Shown in pieces: positions 35,511 through 46,639 of a DNA stretch of 64,000 nucleotides. This DNA is from Isoetes taiwanensis. Its lineage: Eukaryota; Streptophyta; Lycopodiopsida; Isoetales; Isoetaceae. The first letter of the stretch is position 1, and every line of letters starts with the position of its first letter. The stretch covers positions 4,678,537-4,742,536 of the forward strand of contig JAJEKV010000066.1 in the NCBI GenBank assembly GCA_021234155.1, written 5' to 3'. The notes under the pieces are model-generated. The model ran no database searches, was not told the DNA's origin, and saw only the letters and a program-made list of their open reading frames with translations. The position numbers and the translations under genes were made by a program.

Positions 35511-35731
35511 TACAAACATCGCAGGTGCAAGTGAAATTCTTCGGATGTTTGGTTCTCATCCCATTGAGTCCATCCACTAGCATTTGCATCCTCACGTGCT
35601 GAATGCAACAAGCAACTATTGAAGTCCTTCAATTTCACAACAAACCAGGGTTTTAGCTTCTCAAAAGCTCGAAGACGAATCTTAATTTCTGGATGTTGGT
35701 CCAGAAACCTCTTGAACAATAGCATCTGCAT
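35511..35731 (-). pseudogene. Transposase-like gene, middle part, copy C'
   Basis: A 73-codon open minus-strand stretch, better preserved than its copy at 30600-30840. It gives MLLFKRFLDQHPEIKIRLRA, LKPWFVVKLKDFNS and WTQWDENQTSEEFHLHL. It ends at the junction with the retrotransposon remnant. The sequence resembles the segment before the catalytic core in the DUF7869-type family. Confidence 0.5.
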
Positions 35732-35829
35732 GAAATGAACACTAAACTGTTAGGATGTGTATACCACACCAAACCATGCACCATACCATGCCCCACACTC
35801 ATCATATTCACGGAGCGCAGCACCTTAGT

Positions 35830-36440
35830 GTGTGTACATTACCACACACCACACCACACCCACCACACACCATACCATTCACACACACCATACACCAAAT
35901 GGTGGGTGTGGAGTGGTGGTGGTGTGGTGGTGGGGGGGTGGTGGTGGTGGATTGTGGTGGTGGGGGGTGGTGGGTGGTGTGTGGTGTGTGGTGGTGGTGG
36001 GGTGTGGTGGGGGGGTGGTGGTGGGTGTGGTGGAGTGGTGGTGTGTGTGTGTGGTGGTGGGGGGGTGGTGGTGGTGGTGTGTGTAGTGGTGTGGTGTGGT
36101 GGAGTGTGGTGGTGGGGTGTGGTGGTCGTGGTGGTGTGTGGTGGAGGTGGTGGTGGTGGAGTGTGGTGGGGGGTGTAGTGGTGGTGGTGTGGTGTGGTGT
36201 TGTGGATTGTGGTGTGATGTGGTGGTGGTGGAGGGGTGTGGCGTGGGATGTGGTGGGATGTGTGTGCATGTGGTGGTAATGTGGTGGTCGCAAAGATGTG
36301 GTGGTAGTCTATGGTGGTGGGATAGATGGGGTGTGGTGGGGTGAGGGGGGATACATTAACATGCACACACCCACATGACACCATGGACATAACGCTAAAC
36401 CCACACCACACCACACCACACCCACCATCACAACACCACA
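35830..36440. repeat. GT/CA low-complexity array, copy C'
   Basis: The same organisation as 30905-31560. CA-rich flanks surround about 450 bp of GGTGG/TGTGG repeats on the plus strand. Exact repeat order differs between the copies, as expected for slippage-prone DNA or sequencing difficulty. Confidence 0.9.
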
Positions 36441-37559
36441 CATCACATCACATCACTTTTATCCTATTTCGTCGACATAAAAATCTGCCTAGCTTTTGCT
36501 CTCATAAACACTTCTGAAATTCGTACACCCTGATAATAATTACATTCCTCTTCTAATCATTAGAAAAGGATCTGGGTCCTAAATCCTGTTCCTACGTCTG
36601 ATTTTTGGCGTTTCATTCCCAATTCGCGCCAAATCGAAGAAGTTCATTCCGACAACATGGTAGGATCCATGTTCAGAGATCACTACGGCTATTGTAGGGT
36701 GGCGAGGAGGGCATTGACACATGTTAAGCGGGGCTCGTGATCAATCTCGAAGGTGGATATGCCTAAATCCACCTTCTTTCTTTGATTTGAATCCAACCTA
36801 AAGGCATACAACAATTTGGATCTTTGGGCCTTCAATGGCTATGCTTGGAGTCAGATTGACGGGAAGAGAGTTCTTAGACAAGGTCCATCGACATGTTACA
36901 TTTGGTATATTTGTTCTCTGTCACTTGTCGCTTCGACTTCGAATACGGCAGTGAGTTTCTTGGCGAATTGCGTACTTACCACCAAGGGATGCGAGGAAGC
37001 AGCGGCAAAACCTCATCTGTTAAATGCAGGATGGCTGAAAGCTTAGATGCTTTAGTGCGAGAAAACAATAATTTTGGATGCACCAGTTCTCGACCCAGTC
37101 ATACCCGGCATTTCCTGTTGCTTAGGGATCATGCATGTAAATTTAGTTCACCGAGATGCGAGCTTTCAATGGAAAGCCAAATTTTGTAAAGCCAAATTTT
37201 GTAAGATCCTTTTTTAATATATCATACTTTCCAACAGAGCGTGCTTGAATCGACAAAAATTGTCTTTTTATTCAACAAAAATTTGTATCTCAGGATCGAG
37301 TTAGTTATAGCTCAAATATTTTTTAGACTGTACACACCCCAGTAAAGGAGTACTCAATTCTGTCATGTTCTAATAATATTCCAAACATTAAATATTGCAT
37401 TTCGGACTAGAGTCAACTACACACAATTCACATCTTTGCATAGTACACCACAATCAACATACAACACAATAACCACCACATGCACCACCACACTAAGCAC
37501 CATAACTAAGAAAACATGAATACTTGAAATAAACTAACTTTTGTGATTCCTCCGGATAT

Positions 37560-38330
37560 TGGGTGACATGTTCTTCTCTTACATTTCTCTCCAGTCTTCT
37601 AGTTCTAACATCCTTTTGTGTTAGGAGACACTCACGGTGTTCTCAATCCAAAATTTTTGAATCTTTTCTATATGTTCATCTGAAATTGCATGAATCTTTT
37701 AGCCCTCTTGTAAGAAACCCATTTCCCACCATTGTAATCGATCTCTTCCCTCTTTTTTCTTTGCCTTTTGCGGGTTTCTTGGGTGAACATCTAATACCTT
37801 TCCAAGATCTCCATTTGGCTGATTTTGTCACTTGTTTGAGACCGCATCGCGCGTGGATGGAACATTGCAAAGGCTATTATTCTTGGGCGCTAGGCGGTCA
37901 TTCTTTGGTAGAGAGTTGATACCTGCATGGAGTCGAGGCTCATTATAGCGATGCTCTTGGCTTCCAAATCCTTTAATTCTTCACCTATGAATTTTTCCAA
38001 TGTTTTATCCCTCATAAAATCAAGTAAAATTTCTTTCTTCGTGCTATCCTCCATTCTTTTGGTACTGTTTATGGAAAGGCGTTAGCAAATTAAGGACAAT
38101 ACGGCGTTCTTTGCTTGCACTTCTTGATGAACCGGATCATACGCCTTGGTCGCAAGCTCAATTTTTCTTCTCTTCTTCTTTTCCTCTGGCGTCTTTTCTT
38201 CAACATTTCTTGTTCCTTGGTTCTTCTTCGTTTTCTCATGCGAAATGCCGGGTTTATTGTATAAGATTACCTCATTGACATCCATATCCACAATGGATTG
38301 GAGCTTGACAGGGGAGGGAGCCAAAAAGAA
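37560..38330 (-). pseudogene. Transposase-like gene, N-terminal region with intact upstream flank
   Basis: On the minus strand the frame 38082-38324 gives VDMDVNEVILYNKPG, then a very basic stretch (EEKTPEEKKKRRKIELATKA). Another frame near 37930-38060 gives STKKEILLDFMRDKTLEKFI and EELKDLEAKS. Then come phrases matching 32750-32974. A Lys/Arg-rich N-terminus fits a nuclear DNA-binding protein. Frames change several times. This appears to be the 5' part of the gene whose catalytic core is at 28435-29282; two-copy rearrangement and insertions separate them. Confidence 0.5.
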
Positions 38331-38340
38331 CAGGGCGTAG

Positions 38341-39041
38341 GCAAAGAACAGGAAGGGGCCAAAGAATAGGAATTTGAATTTGAATTTTAGTTTTTGAAAT
38401 TAGAATTTCCCCCACAGCTGAGCGGGACTCTATTCTTAAATACCGGCAGCTGAGCGGTGCCATAATTATACTTTCATACCACAAAAGTGGTGGATGCAAC
38501 GCCACATTTTGGGGGGACAGGGGGGACAGCCGAATTGGAACACCACAGCGTGCTTTTACCCATTGGTAGTAAAAACCACCTTGTAAACTAAATTAATTTT
38601 AATAAACCTTACTACAAAAGAAAACCAATGTGGTCGACTTTTAATAGACAATTTTGGCAATAGAAAACCAACATGAATAACCACTAGGTATTTAAATTGG
38701 CAGTGAAAACCACCTTGCAAACTACACTAATTTTAGTAAACCATACTACAAAAGAAAACCAACGTGGAAAATCATCATCTAGCATTGAAAAACCATACCA
38801 TAAACCATTACCAACTTAATAGCCCATGTTGTATCAATAAACTAACAAGAAAACCACGCTAGAAACCATTATCAATTTAAATAAACCATGTTGCAACAAA
38901 AACTAGCATCAAAAACCACATCCTACTTATAAAAACCACTATAATGTGTGGTTTCTATTAAGATTATTATTTTTTGTATAGGTAACCACATGTATAGTGG
39001 TTCCTTAGTGGTTAATTATGGCAGTTAAATTTTAGGATGCC
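38341..39041. repeat. AACCAC-rich repeat region, no gene
   Basis: Two copies of a segment, CACCTTGTAAACTAAATTAA-like at 38570-38640 and 38703-38770, are separated by about 130 bp. Related AAAACCAC words continue to 38940. Inverted GTGGTTT words follow (38945-39030), so ends could pair. It may be a decayed small transposon, but no target duplication was found. Confidence 0.45.
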
Positions 39042-40115
39042 TTGTGTTAGCCTATATTGTGAAGTACATATTTTATGTAAATAACATATGTATCCTCCTG
39101 TATCGCTAAAATATGATCTTTGTAAAATGTACTTCATATTTTATTAATTTTTGAACTTATGCCAGGGGAAAAAGCCCAGCAACGTTGGGCACTCTTTCTA
39201 GCATTAATATAATCTACAAGTTTCATAAAAGTACTGTGCAAAGCAACCAAACGTAGTTTATTCTTAGTTGCTTTCGTGGACCATTTAGAATAGCTATAGT
39301 AGCCGGACACCAACGTCGTGAAAAATCACCCTAGGCTGGCGGTGGCGTGAATTATGTGCACTTTAATTTTCACGCTCAAATCGTCCCAGGACAGCTGCTC
39401 CTTTTACTTTAGTACCACCTCTCCACTCATTCGTCTTATGCTTTCTCACGGATAGCTGCTCACTTTTACTTTAGTACCACCTCTCCACTCATTGGTCTCC
39501 ATGCACACATTTGTACATGAAATACTTTTCAAAATTAGCTTGAATATGGACATGTATAACCGTAATGTTTCTTACGTATATTTGATTCTCAATCCTTGTT
39601 TCCAATTCCTTAGCCTATATTTAGTACATATTTTATGTAAATAATATATATATCCTCTGTATTGTTAAAACATGATCTTTTTGTAAAAATGTGCTTCATA
39701 TTTCATTAAGTTTTTCAATTCCTTAGCCTATATTGTGTGAAGTACATATTTTATGTAAATAACATATATATCCTGTATCCTAAAACATGATCTTTGTAAA
39801 ATGTACTTCATTTTATTAATTTTTAAACTTATGCTAATGTTGGACACTTTTTCTAGTATTAATATAATCTAAAAGTCTCGTAAAATGACTGTGCAAAAAA
39901 GCAACCAAAAGTGCTTTAGTCGCTTTTAGTCTTTAGTTGCTTTCGTGGACCACTTAAAATAGCTATAGTATAGTGTCGGACACCAGCGTCGTGAAAAATG
40001 AAAAATCACCCTAGGCTGACGGTAGCGTTTTCACGCTCAAAGTCGTCCGGAAAGCTACTCACTTTTACTTTAGTACCACCTCTCCACTCAGTTGTTTTAT
40101 GCTTTCTTCAGGTAT
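39042..40115. promoter_or_regulatory. Tandemly duplicated promoter-like segment upstream of the GTPase/VWA gene
   Basis: 39042-39450 (from TTAGCCTATATTGTGAAGTA to ACCACCTCTCCACTCATT) recurs at 39720-40115 with about 85 per cent similarity by eye. Part of it recurs again at 39605-39720, and the end piece (CACTTTTACTTTAGTACCAC) recurs once more at 39450-39500. The last copy ends about 130 bp before the ATG at 40245. A CT-rich tract (CTCTCTCTCTCT) lies at 40200-40213. The arrangement suggests a duplicated 5' regulatory region. No TATA box can be assigned firmly. Confidence 0.6.
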
Positions 40116-40337
40116 AGTTAAATCAAGGACCCATCACCAGATTCGCTTGGCTTGCTCCAACATCAAGCTCTCTGGGATGAGCTGCCTTGTTATTTTCCTT
40201 CTCTCTCTCTCTGATACTAGCATCAAAAACAGAATCTAGAAAAAATGGGTGGTGGCAATGATGAAGTTCATGAAGCATGCATAGGCGAAATGGATGCTGA
40301 AGAAGTAGAGATGATTGATTCAATCGAGGAACCGGAG

Positions 40338-40443
40338 GTAAAACACTCTTTAAGTATTCCAAGCTCTTTGCTCAGTTTCAGACTTTTTTATTTTTCTACC
40401 CTTGCTCATACTTATAACGAAAACTTGACAAAAACAAAAACAG
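40338..40443 (+). other. Intron 1 of the GTPase/VWA gene
   Basis: The donor is GTAAAA after codon GAG and the acceptor is AAAACAG before ATTCAGGAG. It is 106 nt, phase 0. Joining restores the acidic repeat on both sides. Confidence 0.6.
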
Positions 40444-43400
40444 ATTCAGGAGCAAATGGATAGTGGCGATTGTGAAAATGAGGAAGAATCTAAGAACCAG
40501 GAAGCATGCATTGACGATATGGGCGTTGAAGAAGTAGAAATGATTGATGCAATAGAAGAGCAAGCAGCAGCAACTAATCTGTTCATGCTTATGCACATCA
40601 AGTCCGACAGACAGGATCTAAGCTTCGTGGAGAAGGTGGTGCTAGCAAAGGATCAGATCTCAGCTTTGCTAATGAAGCTGGATCAAAATTTCGGCTGCAA
40701 AGCCCATCAATGATAGCCTGGTTTCAAAGTCCCCCTCAAAACGGTGGGGTTTTTGGCAGCAAAAGATGATGATCAAATCTTGATAACCCACAAAATATGT
40801 TCTGAAGAAGATGTCCAGCGTTTGAAAAATGATGCTCTTCCTTCTGGACTCTATGCTTATGCTAGCATCAAACAATATCGGCATATTCTACTGGCATGAA
40901 GGAAAGGAACTTCGAAATGCAAAAGAAACGATGTCTCTTGCAATTTTATCAGGTATATAACAGAACTTTGTGATCTTATCTACCCTTGCATCGAGGTTAA
41001 GCATGATATCATCTAAAAAAAGCTGTTAGAAGTCTTCCAAGAAAGGATCGGACGTGCGGGCTTCAGTTGTCTGTAGTGAAAGCTTCAGAAGATGATGTAG
41101 AAATTAGATCAGGGTTTACCATTTCTCTGCCAAAATTTGGCCCTGATGTTTGTGGATTTAAGCTATCGAAGGTGGGCATCGGTCTGCTTTTGCTGTTTTG
41201 TGAAAAGCGCCCTCCTAGAGCTAATACCTAAAACTGAAATCAGGCATGTTTCTAAGGATGAATTATCTCGTCTGGTGCTGCAATGGAGTGGCTGTTCTAT
41301 TGGTTGCATGGATTATCCGGGCGAGATTTTTGAAACCTTTGTGGAGAGTTCTGGTCTAAGTGGTGCGACCGAGCTGAAAAATAATTTAGATCAGCTTAAG
41401 CAAGAAGAAGTTCTGCAGACCAATCAATTGCAGAACGTTGAGGTTTTTGTTCTTGTACAGGAAGAAAAGCACACAAAGGTGCTAAATAAAAGGTCTTAAT
41501 GCTTATTTGAGAATACATTATCCCTGGGAGGGAGGCAGTTTATGCAGGCACTGGAGAGCAAGCAAGCAGTTGGAAGCTTTGCCGATTTCACAAAAATTCA
41601 GATTATTCAGCTCAGCAATCCCAACTTGCGGATGAAGCTTCATTGGAGAACCTAGAAAAGATCTAGCTGAGATTTGGTCTGGTGGCTCCGATTTTGAAAA
41701 CAGAAAATGTTGTTTGTTGGTGATGAGGTTACCTTTGAGCATGGAGCTGCATGTGACCGTCAAACATTTTCTGCTATGCCAGAAGCTCTGGTGGAAGGAC
41801 AAGTGGACCAGTCTTGTATGAGGAAGATGTATGTACTGAAACTGATAAGATCAGTTTTCTAACAATAAAAAATCCGGCCAAGAAGCCTGTACTTCTTGGG
41901 ATATATTCAAAATAAGTCGGGCCGTTGAACTTTTCAAAATTTGTGAAGTATATGTCCTCAAAATATCCTAATGCAGTCAAAGAAAAAGCAACCCAGCAGC
42001 TTGCGTTTGAGATCGTGGTTGGATTTCTTCTCTAGGGATATGGTGCCACCATTTGGAAAGGCTATTCTTTCAGAGTACATTTTTTGCAAACAAGGTCCTA
42101 TTTGAAATAGAAGGGGCTCAATGAAGAAGAGCTTGTAAAACAATATATTTGCAGATTCATTTCCCGGTACTTTGTCAAATGATTGCCAAAGAGAAGTGGG
42201 GCAAACTGTAAAGAGGATGGACATTTTGAATCCATCATCACCTGTATCGAATACAGTTGTGATGAAACTGGCGCTTGGAAGCGATACAGAGATGGGCCTT
42301 CTATCGTTTTTCGCATATTTTAGCAAAGCTGGTGGAAGATTTCTTACGGCCCATTACTCCAGCACACACAAATTGCCACTCTGAAAAGGGAGATCCAATG
42401 AGGTCAAGGAAAGGATAAAGGAAAAGCGGTTGTCTCTAATGAAAAATTTCAAGACAATATTATCTCAAGCGGTTCAAGTCACAGTTCAGCTACAGCAATG
42501 TTTCCCTGATATCTATTATACAAGTGACATGTTGACGTCAAATTTACAAGACATGAAGCGAAAAGGTGAAAGCTTAGAGTGGAAACTTTGAAATGCTGCC
42601 AACAAGGTTCAACTGGTTCCCATCTTCTTAAGAACATTTGATAACTTAATTTATAGCAGGCCTTATCATTTGATTACTTTGGACCAACTTCAACAAAACC
42701 TTTTGGAAGTAATAGTTCTGAAATCAGAGGGCAAGTTCTAGTGATTATAGAGAACCTGGTTTTGAAAAACTTGACTCTCTATGTGTGCTCAAATCTAGGC
42801 ATTACTGTGCATGAGCCTGACACCATGTTTTTAACTTTTGAAACAGGATTAGACCTTGTTACTTTTGATGAAGGGACCAAGTTCTTTGCTTGTTTTGACA
42901 AAACATATCCTGGTAAAGTACTCAGATTTGATGAATCTTTGCACCAATTACAAGGAACGGTATAACCCTGGAGCTGAATGAATACTGTATAGATGCTTGG
43001 CATTTCATGGATGCATTTTGTTCCTGGAAAAGCAGAACTTTGGTTGCTGACCAGAAGAGTCATAAGGGTTTTGACGTTGCTCATTCTACCATGATGAGAC
43101 CACGGACCATAGAGTTACCCCCAACCTTCTGCAAGTCCTGCCTTCCTGGCAATGGTGCATTGACCAATGGTTTGTAAATGTCAGATGCTCAACCCGCGTA
43201 CCACATCGGGAACTGGGAGATATTGAAGAAGAGATAGGAGCACCAATTACAGTAAAATCCTGTGGGCGAATAAACATGCGCTATGGATGCATGTGTACAT
43301 GCTTGATGATAACATGCAGCGTGTAAAAGCAGACAATTATTGTGTTTCAAGGTGGGAAAATGTTTCTCTGGTCAAGCTAAAACGTCATCTATGAACACCC

Positions 43401-43949
43401 AACTGCATCCCTGCTTCATGATTGGTAGCAAGCCATGTGGTTTCCTCTGTGATTTTGAAAGTAACATCTTCTTCAGGGGTTTACCCATGTGAAGGTCCAG
43501 AATAACCCCATGAAAGAAGGCCTCCTGGCGAGATGGAAAGGGGATGAAAAAGGCTTGTACTGAATTGGATTACTTATACCATCTATTTGATAAGTATGCC
43601 ATAAGCCCTCCCTCTTGGGAGGAATAGACAGATCAGGCATATTACATTTAACATAATGTTGGAGTCACTGCAGAGGATTCCCAATGTTGCGATTACATAA
43701 ATTATGCCAAGAGACTCTTTGTGAGGCTAAGCATAGAAAAAGGAAAGGAGTTCCCTGTACCTGTTAAATTCAAGCAAAGATAATTGAAGGGCCATGCTAC
43801 CTAGAAAGATGAAATGCAGGACCTCCCTCTTGGCAGACTGGCTGATCTACTCCTTTGCTTGGTTCCCATTCAGATTACAAGGCTGAAGTAATGGACTATC
43901 CCGTTAGTGTGGGCTTCAGATGTCTTCTAAGCTCCATGCTGATGTATAT

Positions 43950-44680
43950 CACTTTGCCATGGTCATTCGCTTTGGGCTCTATGACAATGCCAAATTCAGA
44001 GTTGGAAGGGACATCTTAAAGTTATTTCATCTATGGGTAAGCAGAGCAGTGGAAGTCTTACCTGCTCAATCATCTAACAGGATCGTTGCTTGATGTGGCT
44101 GGTGGACGGTGCACTGATGGGGTGTGGATGACAGTCTTGCATAGTTGGCAACTGTATGTTTTATAATCCTAGACTTTGAAGGGTCTTGGAAGTTTTGAGC
44201 GCAGTGGACAGGAGGATGTACTACTATCCATTCTTAATGCGTGATAGTAACATCTGATATTCAACAAGAAGGTAAGCCCCTATCATCAAAAATACTTTCC
44301 ATGTTTGTGTAACTTGGTTTAGATGCTTAGTATTACTTTACAGGGACGGAATCGAAATGAATGAAATCTATGGGCACATCATGTTTTAATTCAATCAGGG
44401 AAATGGATTAGTAGCCAACCTTTATATATAAGATTTGTAATCGATTATGCTCCTTCATATGTCTGACTTCTTATTTTGATCCTTTCCAGGATTTTCATCT
44501 TGATAAAAGAGACGGAGTCTGTTTTGAACGTTTTCAAAGTGGCGTAACATTAGTAAAACAAGATGCAAAAACTGTTTAAAAGGGCTCTTCTATATGGCCA
44601 TAAAAGATGTGATGCAGCAGATGTTGATGATCTTTAAAACGAGTTTCTGGCTAAGATTTTGCAGATGTGCAACAAATCCC
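43950..44680 (+). pseudogene. P-loop GTPase domain of the GTPase/VWA gene
   Basis: Near 44030-44060 the P-loop reads GKQSSG, and a one-base shift then gives KSYLLNHLTGSLL, so a single missing base sits inside the GxxxxGKS motif. It is followed by GGRCTDGVWMT (44090-44135, switch I-like). Then comes DFEG, and after one extra base LGSFERSGQED (44168-44215, the G3 region DxEG). The intron 44272-44489 follows. Next come DFHLDKRDGVCFERFQSGV and KMYGGNVEI. These match the dynamin/GBP-related large GTPases rather than Ras-like proteins. The intact protein would bind GTP; this copy could not without frame correction. Confidence 0.7.
44272..44489 (+). other. Intron within the GTPase region
   Basis: The donor is GTAAGC at 44272, and the acceptor is TTTCCAG ending at 44489 with a T-rich tract before it. 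It is 218 nt. The exon resumes with DFHLDKRDG. Confidence 0.65.
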
Positions 44681-45329
44681 ATGATAATTTCCTCACAAAA
44701 ATGTATGGTGGCAATGTTGAAATTATAAGCTTCCTCCATTTCATAGGGCTGAGTTTCAGGATAGCATTGCCCAGCTAGCCCACACTGTGGAGGAACTGCC
44801 ACCTGTTTACACAAATGGAAGAAGATTCTTGACAGATTTGAAGCTTATAATGTCACAAATAAGTGCAAAGATTGGTGTCCCAACAGATTCAAAAGCATGG
44901 CATTTCAGTTGAGTTTGCCTTTCACACATTTTACAATCTGTTATATCATTTTGCTTGTTTAAATGATGACAAAAAAAGCCGTGACCAACTTTAACAATGA
45001 AGATATTCAGAAATGCCTATGTGCATTTGGCAACCATGTTTTTGAAATAGTGACACTGGTCTGCAATTGGCTGCATATTCCAATTCTGGCGGGATATTAG
45101 GGCCTTTAACCACCCTGTTTGAGCAGTTGGTTTCTTGAAAAGGCATGGGTGGAGGGACTGATGAGAAATGGCATGCAGGGTAGAATGTTTCTTAGCATCC
45201 ATTGCAGAAAAGACGAAACATAGAGTTCTGGAGTGGTTGAGGATTAACACTGCTGATATGCCTACGGATGGGGGCGTTGAAAAGCTACGTCTGGAAACAG
45301 TATCAATGATAATGGGAATGAAGCAACAG

Positions 45330-46270
45330 TTGTTGCTGTGCAGTTGTAAATGTGATAGGTGTTTCCTACGTTGCATTTTGGAAAAGTCACATAATTGTTC
45401 GCTCTCTTGCAATGGTAGCCACAGGTGCTCAGAATCCTGCAGCTACTGCAGGGAAGAATTAAAAGACAAACCGCTTGGAGATGTGTGACTGTAGTGATAA
45501 GGCTGGACATGATGGCCCTCATGATTGTCAGATGAGATCACACACTTGTGCTAAGGATTGTGATTTACTGGAAAATCATCAAATTGCTTAACAGACACTG
45601 TGTGAAAAGTCAGGGCATAAAAGGAGCTCATAGATGTAACTGTAGACAGCATATGTGCAAGGATAAATGTTCCCTTTCGTCTTGCAGAAATGTCTGCACA
45701 TATCAATTGACTTGGGCATAGCATACATGCTTGTCATGAGAAGTTCTGTCCTTTACAGTGCACAATGGCTTCCTGCAACCCGATACGTGTGTGCTTCTGG
45801 TGATCACTTCCATTCAATGCATGAAAAAGGGAATCACCAGTGTGGAAAGGAACATTTATGTGGGCAAAAAATGTGAGGTAGAAGTGCCAGAGGTACTCAC
45901 AGAACTTGTTAAACAAACAGTACATTTATGGGAAAACGGTCTACTTTGAATTACAGACATGTCTCTGAGCAAAAATGGAATTAGAAAAGGGTGTTGCTTG
46001 CATATTCCACCTTTCATGACTAAACATGAAGGACCACATTTGCATTCTACAAATCCAAATGTTGTACACTTCCTGTGAGACCCGATGCAGTGGATGTGAT
46101 TACTTCTGTCACCATCCTGTGGATCATGCCGGGCTGCATGACACAACCCATGGAAATATGAAGGAAAAACATTTGTTTCAGAATGCATGGAGATTGACAT
46201 TCTGGGCAACAAATATGCCTGGGGGAATCAGGAGAAGCTGAAATGTGCATGATGCACTGTAAGAGTGCAG
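45330..46270 (+). pseudogene. Cys/His-rich zinc-binding region of the GTPase/VWA gene
   Basis: Several frames in succession give clustered metal-binding patterns. These are CSCKCDRC...C...C and CSESCSYC (45340-45455), GHDGPHDCQMRSHTCAKDC (45500-45565), CNCRQHMCKDKC (45637-45672), and CSGCDYFCHHPVDHAGLH (46086-46140). The recurring GHxGxHxC element resembles NF-X1-like or VLIG-associated zinc fingers. In this position it probably folds as several zinc modules between the GTPase and the VWA domain. Four or more frame changes are needed. Confidence 0.6.
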
Positions 46271-46639
46271 GCAGGGGCATGTCCATTTAATTGCATGTGA
46301 ACAAAGTGAAGGTGGAACATGTGCAAGAGAATCAGGCTACCTCAAGGAGCAAGGCATGAGATCAGAAAGTATGGACCGGAGTTTGATATACCAAAGGACG
46401 AACTCACACATGACGCATACTGGAAGAACATGTATTTTCGAGATCCTTGTTCTGCAGATGAACAGAAAGAGTTTGAGTTATCGCGGCGCACCAGTGTGCA
46501 TCAAATGAGCATAATCCCACTTATTTGACTGGTTCATCAAAGCATAAGTCTTACTGTGTTGAGAAGCTTTGGCATAATCCTGTTTCAGAACGCTTCCATG
46601 GCAGGAACAGGGTTTGTAACTGAAAGATGGTCACCCATT

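Larger units (their letters stand above)
35511..38008. repeat. Duplicated 2.5-kb segment, copy C'
   Basis: The second copy of 30598-33120, 2.50 kb. It is continuous at its right end with the upstream part of the transposase-like gene (38009-38330), so this copy keeps the original right flank. The two copies differ mainly by small indels and in the length of the GT array. Confidence 0.9.

Noticed and set aside
38500-39041. MITE with inverted AACCAC/GTGGTT ends
   Set aside because: Ends could pair, but no target duplication or sharp boundary was found.
39480-40120. CRISPR-like or satellite array
   Set aside because: The repeats are long, imperfect and few, and belong to a duplicated promoter segment; there are no regular spacers and the genome is eukaryotic.
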